Below are positions 1 through 6,675 of a DNA stretch of 8,753 bases, one piece after another. Both the position numbers and the translations under genes were made by a program. Source of the stretch: Thermoflexales bacterium. GTDB taxonomy: Bacteria > Chloroflexota > Anaerolineae > J036 > Brachytrichaceae. The stretch spans positions 1 through 8,753 of the forward strand of contig JAGOCU010000068.1 in assembly GCA_017998555.1 (NCBI GenBank). Reading direction: 5' to 3'. The notes under the pieces were generated by a model. The model saw nothing but the letters and a program-made list of their open reading frames with translations. It had not been told where the DNA came from and did no database searches. Each line of letters starts with the position of its first letter. The first letter of the stretch is position 1.

Positions 1-3000
1 GACCAGTCCTCGGCCATGCCATCATCCGAAAATGACGCGTCGTCAAGCGCCTCGACCGCGGCGCTCGGGGCGATCACCGGCATGGGGGCCGGCGTTGCGC
101 CTTGTCCCATTTCATTCCACATCGCGTCCGAGAACGGATCATCCGCCGGCTCGACCTCATGGCTGGCCCGCGCCCGGGCCCGGGTGAGCGAGTCGTTGAC
201 CCGATCGACGACAACTTTAGGCGTGCTGCCTTCCTTGACCTCGGCCTTGCCCCACACCACGAGCAGTTTGTCCTTGACCAGGAGCTCGCGGCTCTCCTCC
301 CACGTGCGGGGGAAGATCGTCAACTCAATCGCGCCGAACAGATCTTCCAGGCCGGCAAAGGCCATCGCCTTGCCGGCCTTGCTGGTGTGCGGGCGGACGT
401 GGGTGATGACCCCGGCGACGACGACCTTGGTCCCGTTGTCGGCGTCGGTCATGTGCGCGCTGTCGTGGGTGATGTACTCCGTCAGTTGGGCCATGCTGGC
501 GGCGAGCGGATGTTCGGACAAATACACCCCGCTCAACTCGCGCTCGAAGGCGAGCAGCTCCTTGCGCGGAATCTCGGGCGCGTTCCGGGGCAGGGTTACC
601 AGGGGCAAATCATCGCCCGCATCGAACCCGCCAAACAGCATGCCCTGCCCGATCTCGGCCGCTTTGCGGGCGTGGGCGGTGGCGCCCACAATGGCATCGA
701 TCGCGGCCAGCAGAATATGGCGCCTGCCAAACTCGTCCAGCGCGCCGACCTTGATCAGGGCCTCGATCGCGCGCTTGTTGATGAGGCTCATGTCCACCCG
801 CCGGCAGAAATCATCCAGCGTCTTGAAGCGCCCGCCTTCCGCGCGGGCCGCCAGAATCGTGTCGATCGGTCCGCTGCCGACGTTCTTGATCGCCATCAGG
901 CCGAAGCGGATCGCTTCCGACGGCATGTGAGCTTTCCCGGCCGTGGGCAGGGTCTCGATGGTGAATTCCCGGCCGGAGGCATTGACGCTGGGCGGGAGGA
1001 TCTGGATCCCGCGCCGGCGCGCGTCGTTGACCAGCGCGGCAATCTGCGCGCTGTCGCCGGCCTCGCAGGTCATGAGCCCGGCCATGAACTCGAGCGGGTA
1101 ATGAGACTTGAGCCAGGCCGTTTGGCAGGTGAGCTGGGCGTAGTCGGCGGCGTGGGCCTTGGGGAAGCCGTAGCGCGCGAAATACTCGATGTCGCTGAAG
1201 ATGCCGTCGGCGACCTCCGCGGAGTAGCCCTTGCGGATCGCGCCTTCCTTGAACTTGTTGCGGTGTTTGAGCAGTTGCTCGGCGTTCTTCTTCGAGACCG
1301 CCTTGCGGATCGTGTCGGCTTCGCCCACCGAGTAGCCGGCAATGTCGCGGGCCACCCGCATGATCTGCTCCTGGTAGACGATGATGCCGTACGTCTCAGC
1401 CAGTGATTGGGCCAGGTCGGGGTGGCGGTATTCGACCTTCGCTTCGCCATGCATCCGGCGCACGTAGTCCGGGATGTATTCCATCGGTCCCGGCCGGAAA
1501 AGGGCCAGCGCCGCGACCACATGCTCGAAGCGCGACGGGCGCATGTTGAGCATCAAATTGCGCATGCCGCTGCCTTCCACCTGAAACAGACCGGCCACAT
1601 CGCCCCGCGAGAGCATGTCGTAGATGGCTTTCTCGTGGATGGGAATCGAATTCAGATCCAGGCGTTTGCCATGGCGCTGTTCGATCAGCTCGCAGGCCCG
1701 GCGCATGATGGTGAGCGTGCGCAGGCCCAGGTAATCCATCTTGAGCAGCCCGATCGCCTCGAGCTGGGTCATCTCGTACTGGGTGACAGCATTGAGCTTC
1801 TCGGTCAGGGGCGTGCCGGTCAGGCGATGCAGGGGCACGTACTCGATCAGCGGTTTGTCGGCGATGACGACCCCGGCGGCATGCGTGCCGGCGTTCCGGG
1901 TGGTGCCCTCCACGCTGACCGCTTTGTCATACAGATCGCGCAGTTGCGGCTCGGTCTCGTAGATGCGCTTGAGGTCCGGCACTTCCTCGAGCGCCTGCTT
2001 CAAATTCACCGGCTTGCCCGGGACGGCCGGGACCAGCGAGGTCAAACGGGTGACTTCGGGCAGGCTGATGCCAAGCGCGCGGCCGACATCCTTGAGCGCG
2101 GCCCGGGCCTGCATCGTGCCAAAGGTGATGATCTGGGCGACCTGCTCCTTGCCATACGTCTCGATCGTGTAGTCAACGAGCTTGTTGCGCTGATCATCCG
2201 GAAAGTCCATGTCGATGTCGGGCATCGACACCCGGCCCGGATTGAGAAAACGCTCGAACAGCAGGTCGTTGCTGACCGGTTCGATGTAGGTCAGGCCGAG
2301 CACATGCGAGACCATCGAGCCGGCCGCGCTTCCGCGCACATTCCACCAGATGCCGTTTTCGCGGCAGAAACGAATAAGGTCCCACACGATCAGGAAATAG
2401 GTCGCAAACCCCATGTCGACGATGACGCTCAGCTCGAAATTCAGCCGTTCGCGCAGGTGGCGCGGGGTCATGTTGGGGTGGTTGTCGGCGGCAGGCAGGG
2501 CCAGAGACGAGCGGCGGGTCAGGGCGATCGGGGTGTCATCGGCTGAAGCGGGCGACGTGGGGGAAATCCCGTATCGCTCCTGGAAGCCCTGCTCGCACAA
2601 TTGACGCAGATATGCGGCGTCGCTGCCAAAAGCCGCGGGCCGGTTGAAGACCGGCAGGTGAAAGGTCTTGCTCTTGAGCGAGATGTTGCACTGCTCGGCG
2701 ATGCGCAGGGTGTTGGCCGCCGCTTCGGGCGCGATCGGGTCGAAGATCGCCCGCATCTCCTCGGCCGTGCGCAGATAATAACTGTCGTTGTTCATCCGCA
2801 TCCGCTTCGGATCGTCGAACATCGTCTGGGTCTGCAGGCACAGCATGAGGTCCTGGGCCTTTGCATCCTCGCGCCGGACGTAATGCGCATCGTTGGTGGC
2901 GATCAGGGGCAGACTGAACTCGCGCGCCCAGTCCACGAGCTGGCGGTTGATCTGGGCGAGCTCGGGAATATCGTGGTCCTGCAGCTCGATGTAGAAGCGG

Positions 3001-3506
3001 TCGGGAAAGACCTCGCGGTACCACAGCAGCCGCTCGCGGGCTTCCTCGATCTGGCCCTGCCCAATCAGACGCGGCACTTCGCCGGCCATGCACCCGCTGG
3101 TGCAGATGATGCCCTCGGCGTGCTCGCGCAGCGCCATGTGATCGACGCGCGGCTTGTAATAGAAGCCTTCGAGCTGCGAGCGGGTGGCCAGCCGCATCAG
3201 GTTCTTGTAACCCTGGTTGTTCTGGGCCAGCAGCAGGAGGTGATACGGCGAGCGGTCGTGCGCCCCGTCGCGGTCCTGCATCCGCCGGCCCCAGCGGGCC
3301 AGATAGCTCTCGATCCCGATGATGGGCTTGATGCCCTTCTCGGCGCAGGCATCGGCGAACTCAATCGCCCCATGCATCGCGCCGTGATCGGTCAGGGCGA
3401 GGGCCGGCATGCCCAGCTCGGCCGCCCGCGCGGCCAGGTCCTTGACCCGGCTGAGGCCGTCGAGAAGCGAGTATTCGGAGTGGACGTGCAGATGGACGAA
3501 CGACAT
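1..3506 (-). CDS. dnaE: DNA polymerase III alpha subunit, DnaE1 type (3' end outside window)
   Basis: This is the catalytic subunit of the replicative DNA polymerase. From ATG at 3506-3504 the frame is open for 1168 codons to the left edge with no stop, so the C-terminus is missing. The N-terminal PHP domain starts HLHVHSEYSLLDG (from residue 5) and continues with ALTDHG, KPIIGIESY, SGCMAGE and ATNDAHY. The metal-ligand pattern looks complete, unlike the degenerate E. coli PHP domain. The palm has PDIDMDFPDD with catalytic D432 and D434, and the third aspartate D591 in KMDYLGLRTL. Downstream are LFRPGPM, a helix-hairpin-helix region (INKRAIEALIKVGALDEFG), an internal clamp-binding pentapeptide QGMLF (954-958), and an OB fold from about residue 1025. 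About 38 residues at 312-349 look like an extra linker before RLNFEL. The start is set by the family N-terminus (MSFVHLHVHSEYS). No Shine-Dalgarno is visible upstream (CCACCTCCCAGCC). The gene is divergent from the Nudix gene. Confidence 0.97.
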   Translation of the reverse strand, partial: MSFVHLHVHSEYSLLDGLSRVKDLAARAAELGMPALALTDHGAMHGAIEFADACAEKGIKPIIGIESYLARWGRRMQDRDGAHDRSPYHLLLLAQNNQGYKNLMRLATRSQLEGFYYKPRVDHMALREHAEGIICTSGCMAGEVPRLIGQGQIEEARERLLWYREVFPDRFYIELQDHDIPELAQINRQLVDWAREFSLPLIATNDAHYVRREDAKAQDLMLCLQTQTMFDDPKRMRMNNDSYYLRTAEEMRAIFDPIAPEAAANTLRIAEQCNISLKSKTFHLPVFNRPAAFGSDAAYLRQLCEQGFQERYGISPTSPASADDTPIALTRRSSLALPAADNHPNMTPRHLRERLNFELSVIVDMGFATYFLIVWDLIRFCRENGIWWNVRGSAAGSMVSHVLGLTYIEPVSNDLLFERFLNPGRVSMPDIDMDFPDDQRNKLVDYTIETYGKEQVAQIITFGTMQARAALKDVGRALGISLPEVTRLTSLVPAVPGKPVNLKQALEEVPDLKRIYETEPQLRDLYDKAVSVEGTTRNAGTHAAGVVIADKPLIEYVPLHRLTGTPLTEKLNAVTQYEMTQLEAIGLLKMDYLGLRTLTIMRRACELIEQRHGKRLDLNSIPIHEKAIYDMLSRGDVAGLFQVEGSGMRNLMLNMRPSRFEHVVAALALFRPGPMEYIPDYVRRMHGEAKVEYRHPDLAQSLAETYGIIVYQEQIMRVARDIAGYSVGEADTIRKAVSKKNAEQLLKHRNKFKEGAIRKGYSAEVADGIFSDIEYFARYGFPKAHAADYAQLTCQTAWLKSHYPLEFMAGLMTCEAGDSAQIAALVNDARRRGIQILPPSVNASGREFTIETLPTAGKAHMPSEAIRFGLMAIKNVGSGPIDTILAARAEGGRFKTLDDFCRRVDMSLINKRAIEALIKVGALDEFGRRHILLAAIDAIVGATAHARKAAEIGQGMLFGGFDAGDDLPLVTLPRNAPEIPRKELLAFERELSGVYLSEHPLAASMAQLTEYITHDSAHMTDADNGTKVVVAGVITHVRPHTSKAGKAMAFAGLEDLFGAIELTIFPRTWEESRELLVKDKLLVVWGKAEVKEGSTPKVVVDRVNDSLTRARARASHEVEPADDPFSDAMWNEMGQGATPAPMPVIAPSAAVEALDDASFSDDGMAEDW

Positions 3507-3555
3507 GGCTGGGAGGTGGTTGAAATGATACCCGCATCAAGAAGTTATATCGAAA

Positions 3556-3599
3556 GCAGCAGGCTCCGCCCCGGCATACGCCGGGGCGGAGCCTGCTGC
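3556..3599. repeat. Perfect inverted repeat, 20-bp arms, 4-base loop ATAC
   Basis: The left arm GCAGCAGGCTCCGCCCCGGC (3556-3575) is the exact reverse complement of the right arm at 3580-3599, with ATAC between them. The flanking bases do not pair, so the repeat has sharp edges. The arms are very G+C rich and no T-run follows on either strand. It lies between two divergently transcribed genes. It is therefore neither a typical intrinsic terminator nor positioned to end a transcript of either neighbour. Likely alternatives are a REP-like or miniature dispersed palindrome, or a cruciform or regulatory site. The palindrome is directly visible; its role is unknown. Confidence 0.95.
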
Positions 3600-3624
3600 A
3601 ATCGAAAAACTCTTGCGCTACACT
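3596..3624 (+). promoter_or_regulatory. Candidate promoter of the Nudix gene
   Basis: TACACT at 3619-3624 is a good -10 match and lies 12 bases before the ATG at 3637. CTGCAA (3596-3601), 17 bases upstream, is a weak -35 (3 of 6 consensus positions) and overlaps the end of the hairpin's right arm. A start site about 7 bases past the -10 box would give a leader of only about 6 bases. Confidence 0.45.
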
Positions 3625-3636
3625 TGTTAAGGATTC

Positions 3637-4104
3637 ATGAAGGTCAACCACCGCGTGCGCGGCATCATCCTCACCGGCGCCGATCGCATTCTGGTCATCA
3701 AGCGCATCAAGCCCCATCGGCCGCACTACTACGTCACCTGTGGCGGCGGGGTCGAAGACGACGATGCCACCCTCGAAGACGCGCTCAGCCGCGAAATCAT
3801 GGAGGAGCTCGGCGCCCGGGTGCGCATCTTGCGCAAGGTTCTGATCATCGACACGCAGTTGTCCCGAAACTACCTGTTGCGCGAGCATTTCTATGTATGC
3901 CGGCTGATCGACCTGGATCTGGCGCGCCGCAATGGGAGAGAGTTGCTCGATCCGGACCGCGGCAAGTATCTGCCGTATCGGCTGAGCCTGCGCCCGGCCT
4001 CATTTGGGCGGGTGGATTTTCGCCCAACGGCCCTGCGCCAGTTCATCTCCGAGCACGCCACCCGGCTGGCCCGCCTGCCGGATCTGCGGCGCAAACGATC
4101 GTAG
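3637..4104 (+). CDS. Nudix hydrolase family protein
   Basis: This is a 155-residue protein, a normal size for a single-domain Nudix enzyme. Such enzymes hydrolyse nucleoside diphosphates linked to another group, using Mg2+ or Mn2+; the substrate cannot be read from the sequence. The N-terminal strand (VRGIILTGADRILVIKRIK) leads to the Nudix box at residues 37-60, which ends REIMEELGA (52-60) with the metal-binding glutamates E53, E56 and E57. The first half of the box, GGVEDDDATLEDALS, is one residue longer than the classical GX5EX7RE spacing and has Asp where Glu is usual. I recall similar boxes in a subgroup of bacterial Nudix proteins. ATG at 3637 is preceded by AAGGA (3629-3633), which is only 3 bases away and closer than usual for a Shine-Dalgarno. 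No signal peptide or membrane segment is seen, so it is cytoplasmic. The C-terminus is basic (RLARLPDLRRKRS). Its TAG stop is formed by the adjoining palindromic repeat. It is convergent with the Rel gene and not in an operon. Confidence 0.9.
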   Translation: MKVNHRVRGIILTGADRILVIKRIKPHRPHYYVTCGGGVEDDDATLEDALSREIMEELGARVRILRKVLIIDTQLSRNYLLREHFYVCRLIDLDLARRNGRELLDPDRGKYLPYRLSLRPASFGRVDFRPTALRQFISEHATRLARLPDLRRKRS

Positions 4105-4128
4105 AGACGCGCCGCGGCGCGTCTCTAC
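4101..4128. repeat. Perfect 28-base loopless palindrome, possible bidirectional terminator stem
   Basis: GTAGAGACGCGCCG (4101-4114) is followed directly by its exact reverse complement (4115-4128). The palindrome sits between the convergent Nudix and Rel genes, where a hairpin in either transcript could mark the 3' end. There is no T-run, so classical intrinsic termination is uncertain. Palindromes bounded by GTAGAGACG and CGTCTCTAC are, as I recall, common dispersed repeats in several phyla, including cyanobacteria and Chloroflexota. The first base pairs lie inside the Nudix stop codon. Confidence 0.95.
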
Positions 4129-4166
4129 CGCGGCGCGTCTCTACCGCGGCGCGTCTCTACCGCGGC
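4113..4166. repeat. 16-bp tandem repeat, 3 full copies plus 6 bases
   Basis: The unit CGCGGCGCGTCTCTAC occurs perfectly three times in a row (4113-4128, 4129-4144, 4145-4160), followed by CGCGGC (4161-4166). The first copy is the right half of the adjoining palindrome, so a single left arm is followed by three right arms. Replication slippage of a palindromic element would produce this. The TAG stop of the Rel gene (minus strand, 4157-4159) lies in the third copy, and the last six bases encode Rel residues just before the stop. The copies are identical, which suggests recent expansion or homogenisation. Confidence 0.96.
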
Positions 4167-6553
4167 CGGGTGACGCGCTGCACTTCCAGCACGTTGGGCA
4201 CGGAACCAAATTGCTCCAGCACCATCGCAAGCTGGCGCGCATCGGAGATGCCCATCTTCACCCAGACGATGGCTTCGCCCATCCGGTTGTCGCGATGGAT
4301 CACCTTGATATCGAGGATGTTGATCACCTTGCGGGTGAGCACGCCTGTGATGTCGTGGATCAGGCCGGGCCGGTCAGCGCCGGTAATCAGGACCTGAACC
4401 TCATCCATCGTCGCGATCGCATCACCCACCATATAGGCGACATCGATCAGCCGGTTCCCGTCCGCGCTCAGGATGTTCTTGCAATCCCGGCGATGCACCC
4501 GGATCCCCTGACCGCGGGTGAGATAGCCAATCACCTGGTCGCCGGGCAACGGCTTGCAGCAGGTGGCCTCCTGGATCAGCAGGCCGTGCGCTCCCGGAAC
4601 CGCCCAACCGCGCTTGACGGTCTTGTCCACCCGCGAATCCGCCCGCCTGAGAAACGACTGAATGATGCTGGTGCGCGCCTCGCGGCCCTGATGACGGTGC
4701 TTGTCTTCTTCGAGGATCCGCGAGGCCAGGCTGGTTTGAGAGATCGCGCCCGAGCCCACCTTTTCGAGAAACTCCGACTCCTGGTCGGGTTCCATCTTGA
4801 AGAGCTTGAGCAGCTCGGCCAGGTTCATCCACTCCGTCACCGAAAGCCGGCGGAATTCACGCTCGATGATCTCCTTGGCGGCCGCGATGTTCTGATCCTG
4901 ATCCAGGCGCCGAAAATACTGGCGGATCTTGTTGCGCGCGCTGGCGGTCTGGACATAGTCGCCGCGCAGCCAGTCCCGGCTCGGGCCGCCGTCGGGCCGC
5001 GCCATCACCTCGACCTGGTCGTTGTCCTCGAGCTTGTACGTGACCGGACGGAAGGCCCCGCTCACCTTCGCGCCGCGGCAGCGATGACCGAGATCGGTGT
5101 GGATGTGATAGGCAAAATCGAGCACCGTCGCGCCGCGCGGCAGCTCAATCACCTTGCCCTTTGGCGTGAAGCAGAAAACCGTCTCCTTGAGCTGGTCGAC
5201 ATTCTGCTCTTTGAGCGCATCCACAAAACTGGGCGCGTCATTCTCGGCGGTGCTCAGGCTCTGGATCGAATCCTGCAGGGTCTTCAGATACTGCTGGTAG
5301 TTGCCGCTGAGCGCCGATGACTCCTTGTACAGCCAGTGCGCGGCCACGCCATACTCGGCATGGTTGTGCATCGCGCGCGTCCGAATCTGAACTTCCAGCG
5401 TTTTTCCGTCGCCGGTCCGAACCGCCGTGTGCAGGCTGCGATAACTGTTGTTCTTGGGCCGCGAAATATAGTCGTCGAACTCGCGCGGAATCTGGGTCCA
5501 CAACTGGTGGGTGACGCCGAGCACCTGATAGCACCGGAAGACCGCCATTTCCTCGCGCATGCGATCGGGCTCGGCGGGCCGGGATTCGGTCTCGCGCTGG
5601 CGCTCATTGTTCAGACCCTTGACGATGGCCTCCACCGGCACATCGTCGCAATCGCCCGCCAGACAGGGGTTCTCGGGCGGCGCGCCAGGAATCGGGCCGC
5701 GGGGCGAGCCATCCTCGATGATGACCCGGATCGCCCGGGTGTCCATGATCTGGTCGAAGCTGCGATCCTTGCTCTGCATTTTCCGCCAGATGCTGAAGAT
5801 CTGCTTGGTCCGTCCCGTGATCGTCACATCGCCGACACCGACCCGGGTCAGTTCGTCGCGCAACATCTGGATGTAGCGATTGAGCGAGGCCTTGCGCTCA
5901 TCGGCATTCTCGGCCAGCATGTCCCGGATCGAATCATAGGCATGCGGTTCGGCGTACTGAAAACCCAGATCCTCGAGCTCCTGCTTCCATTCCCACATGC
6001 CGAGCCGGTTCGCCAGCGGGGCGTAAATCTCGAGCGTCTCACGGGCGATCTTTTTGCGCTTCTCGGCCGATTGGGCCTTGAGCGTGTTCATGTTGTGCAG
6101 CCGGTCGGCGAGCTTGATCAAAATGACCCGCGGGTCCTTGGCCACGCCCACCATCATCTTGCGCAGGCTCTCCGCCTCGCGGTCGGTGCGATAGTCGGCG
6201 GTTTTGCTGAGCTTGGTCACCGCGTCGACCAGGCCCGCAATCTCATCCCCGAACTGGGTGCGCAAATCGTCCAGCCCGACCACCGTGTCCTCGACCACAT
6301 CGTGCAGAAGGGCCGCGCTGAGCGCCGCCGCATCCAGGTTGATGGCCGCCAGCAACCCGGCCACCGCCAGCGGATGCACGATATACGGCTCGCCGCTCTT
6401 GCGCCGCTGCATGACATGGGCTTCCTCGGCCACGGCATAGGCGCGCTTCACCAGCTCAAGCCCCGCCTCATCAATGCGAGGCGAGATGAGAGACAACAGG
6501 CTGGCAAGCGATTCGACCGGTCGCTCTGCCCGCTCTTCTGGGGCCGAGGTCAT
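4157..6553 (-). CDS. rel: RelA/SpoT-family (p)ppGpp synthetase/hydrolase
   Basis: This 798-residue long RSH protein makes, and probably degrades, the alarmone (p)ppGpp in the stringent response. The hydrolase domain looks intact: RKSGEPYIVHP (H60), LLHDVVEDT (H84, D85) and KLADRLHNM (D150) supply the expected metal ligands. The synthetase domain has GRTKQIFSIWRKM (247-259), D271 in MDTRAIR, SYRSLHT (Y371) and EVQIRT (E387). An insertion of about 57 residues (282-338) with two cysteines interrupts it before CYQVLG. The motif EFDD (358-361) is of the EXDD type usually found in synthetase-only RelA. The C-terminal part follows: TGS (457-516), a Cys/His region (C665, C666, H687, C691) and ACT (about 716-798). 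The start at 6553 (MTSAPEE) was chosen because an in-frame ATG at 6655 would have to translate straight through the perfect palindrome. There is no clear Shine-Dalgarno. The gene is divergent from smc and convergent with the Nudix gene. Confidence 0.95.
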   Translation of the reverse strand: MTSAPEERAERPVESLASLLSLISPRIDEAGLELVKRAYAVAEEAHVMQRRKSGEPYIVHPLAVAGLLAAINLDAAALSAALLHDVVEDTVVGLDDLRTQFGDEIAGLVDAVTKLSKTADYRTDREAESLRKMMVGVAKDPRVILIKLADRLHNMNTLKAQSAEKRKKIARETLEIYAPLANRLGMWEWKQELEDLGFQYAEPHAYDSIRDMLAENADERKASLNRYIQMLRDELTRVGVGDVTITGRTKQIFSIWRKMQSKDRSFDQIMDTRAIRVIIEDGSPRGPIPGAPPENPCLAGDCDDVPVEAIVKGLNNERQRETESRPAEPDRMREEMAVFRCYQVLGVTHQLWTQIPREFDDYISRPKNNSYRSLHTAVRTGDGKTLEVQIRTRAMHNHAEYGVAAHWLYKESSALSGNYQQYLKTLQDSIQSLSTAENDAPSFVDALKEQNVDQLKETVFCFTPKGKVIELPRGATVLDFAYHIHTDLGHRCRGAKVSGAFRPVTYKLEDNDQVEVMARPDGGPSRDWLRGDYVQTASARNKIRQYFRRLDQDQNIAAAKEIIEREFRRLSVTEWMNLAELLKLFKMEPDQESEFLEKVGSGAISQTSLASRILEEDKHRHQGREARTSIIQSFLRRADSRVDKTVKRGWAVPGAHGLLIQEATCCKPLPGDQVIGYLTRGQGIRVHRRDCKNILSADGNRLIDVAYMVGDAIATMDEVQVLITGADRPGLIHDITGVLTRKVINILDIKVIHRDNRMGEAIVWVKMGISDARQLAMVLEQFGSVPNVLEVQRVTRPR

Positions 6554-6563
6554 AGGTCGCCGT

Positions 6564-6593
6564 ATTGTAACGGCGAGGTGGGCGAGATCACAA
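6564..6593 (-). promoter_or_regulatory. Candidate promoter of the Rel gene
   Basis: On the minus strand, TTGTGA (6588-6593; 4 of 6 matches to TTGACA) is followed after 18 bases by TACAAT (6564-6569). The -10 box ends 10 bases before the ATG at 6553, predicting a leader of only a few bases. The -35 hexamer lies inside the left arm of the palindrome at 6581-6627, so the hairpin and the promoter share bases. Confidence 0.5.
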
Positions 6594-6627
6594 TCCCCGC
6601 GCGATGCGCGGGGATTGTGATCTCGCC
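6581..6627. repeat. Perfect inverted repeat, 22-bp arms, 3-base loop GAT
   Basis: The left arm (6581-6602, beginning GGCGAGATCACAATCC and ending CCGCGC) is the exact reverse complement of the right arm (6606-6627), with only GAT between them. Pairing stops sharply outside the arms (G opposite G). No T-run follows. Like the palindrome at 3556-3599 it lies in a divergent gap. It also has the same plan, with outer arms of mixed composition and a core of CCCC and GGGG runs around a short GC-flanked centre. The arm sequences differ. It may be a dispersed repeat unit or a cruciform-forming regulatory element; function unknown. Confidence 0.96.
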
Positions 6628-6660
6628 GAAATTCCCCAGGCATTGGGCGCGGCAACCCGC

Positions 6661-6666
6661 TACAAT
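6661..6666 (+). promoter_or_regulatory. Candidate -10 box of smc
   Basis: TACAAT ends 9 bases before the smc ATG at 6676, which would place the transcription start within about 3 bases of the start codon. No recognisable -35 box lies at the usual 16-19 base spacing. The identical hexamer is used at a similar distance from the divergent Rel gene, which supports the call. Confidence 0.45.
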
Positions 6667-6675
6667 CGCCGGTCC

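Larger units (their letters stand above)
3507..3636. promoter_or_regulatory. Divergent intergenic region between dnaE and the Nudix gene
   Basis: These 130 bases must hold the promoters for both flanking genes. The centre is taken up by a perfect hairpin (3556-3599, listed separately). On the dnaE side, two weak minus-strand -10 candidates can be seen: TATCAT (3525-3530) and TATAAC (3544-3549). Neither has a convincing -35 box, so the dnaE promoter is unresolved. No small open reading frame with a plausible ribosome site was found. Confidence 0.5.
6554..6675. promoter_or_regulatory. Divergent intergenic region between the Rel gene and smc
   Basis: These 122 bases contain the 47-base palindrome near the Rel side, a candidate Rel promoter overlapping its left arm, and a candidate smc -10 box at the far right. 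No Shine-Dalgarno precedes either start codon. Nothing else with recognisable structure was seen. Confidence 0.55.

Noticed and set aside
3556..3599. Intrinsic transcription terminator
   Set aside because: No T-run on either strand, and the flanking genes diverge away from it.
4101..4166. CRISPR-like array
   Set aside because: The 16-bp units abut with no spacers. It is a short tandem repeat derived from a palindrome.
102..4397. Long plus-strand open frames (up to about 598 codons) opposite dnaE and the Nudix gene
   Set aside because: They are antisense to continuous, motif-rich DnaE sequence. Their His, Arg, Gly and Ala-rich composition is typical of shadows in high-G+C DNA, and they show no recognisable domain.
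4445..4600. Zinc-finger protein in an alternative frame near the Cys-rich segment
   Set aside because: The cysteines belong to the conserved C-terminal Cys/His region of the Rel protein, in its own frame.
6554..6655. 34-residue N-terminal extension of Rel from the upstream ATG at 6655
   Set aside because: It would be encoded by the perfect palindrome and does not resemble any RSH N-terminus. The candidate -10 box lies downstream of that ATG.
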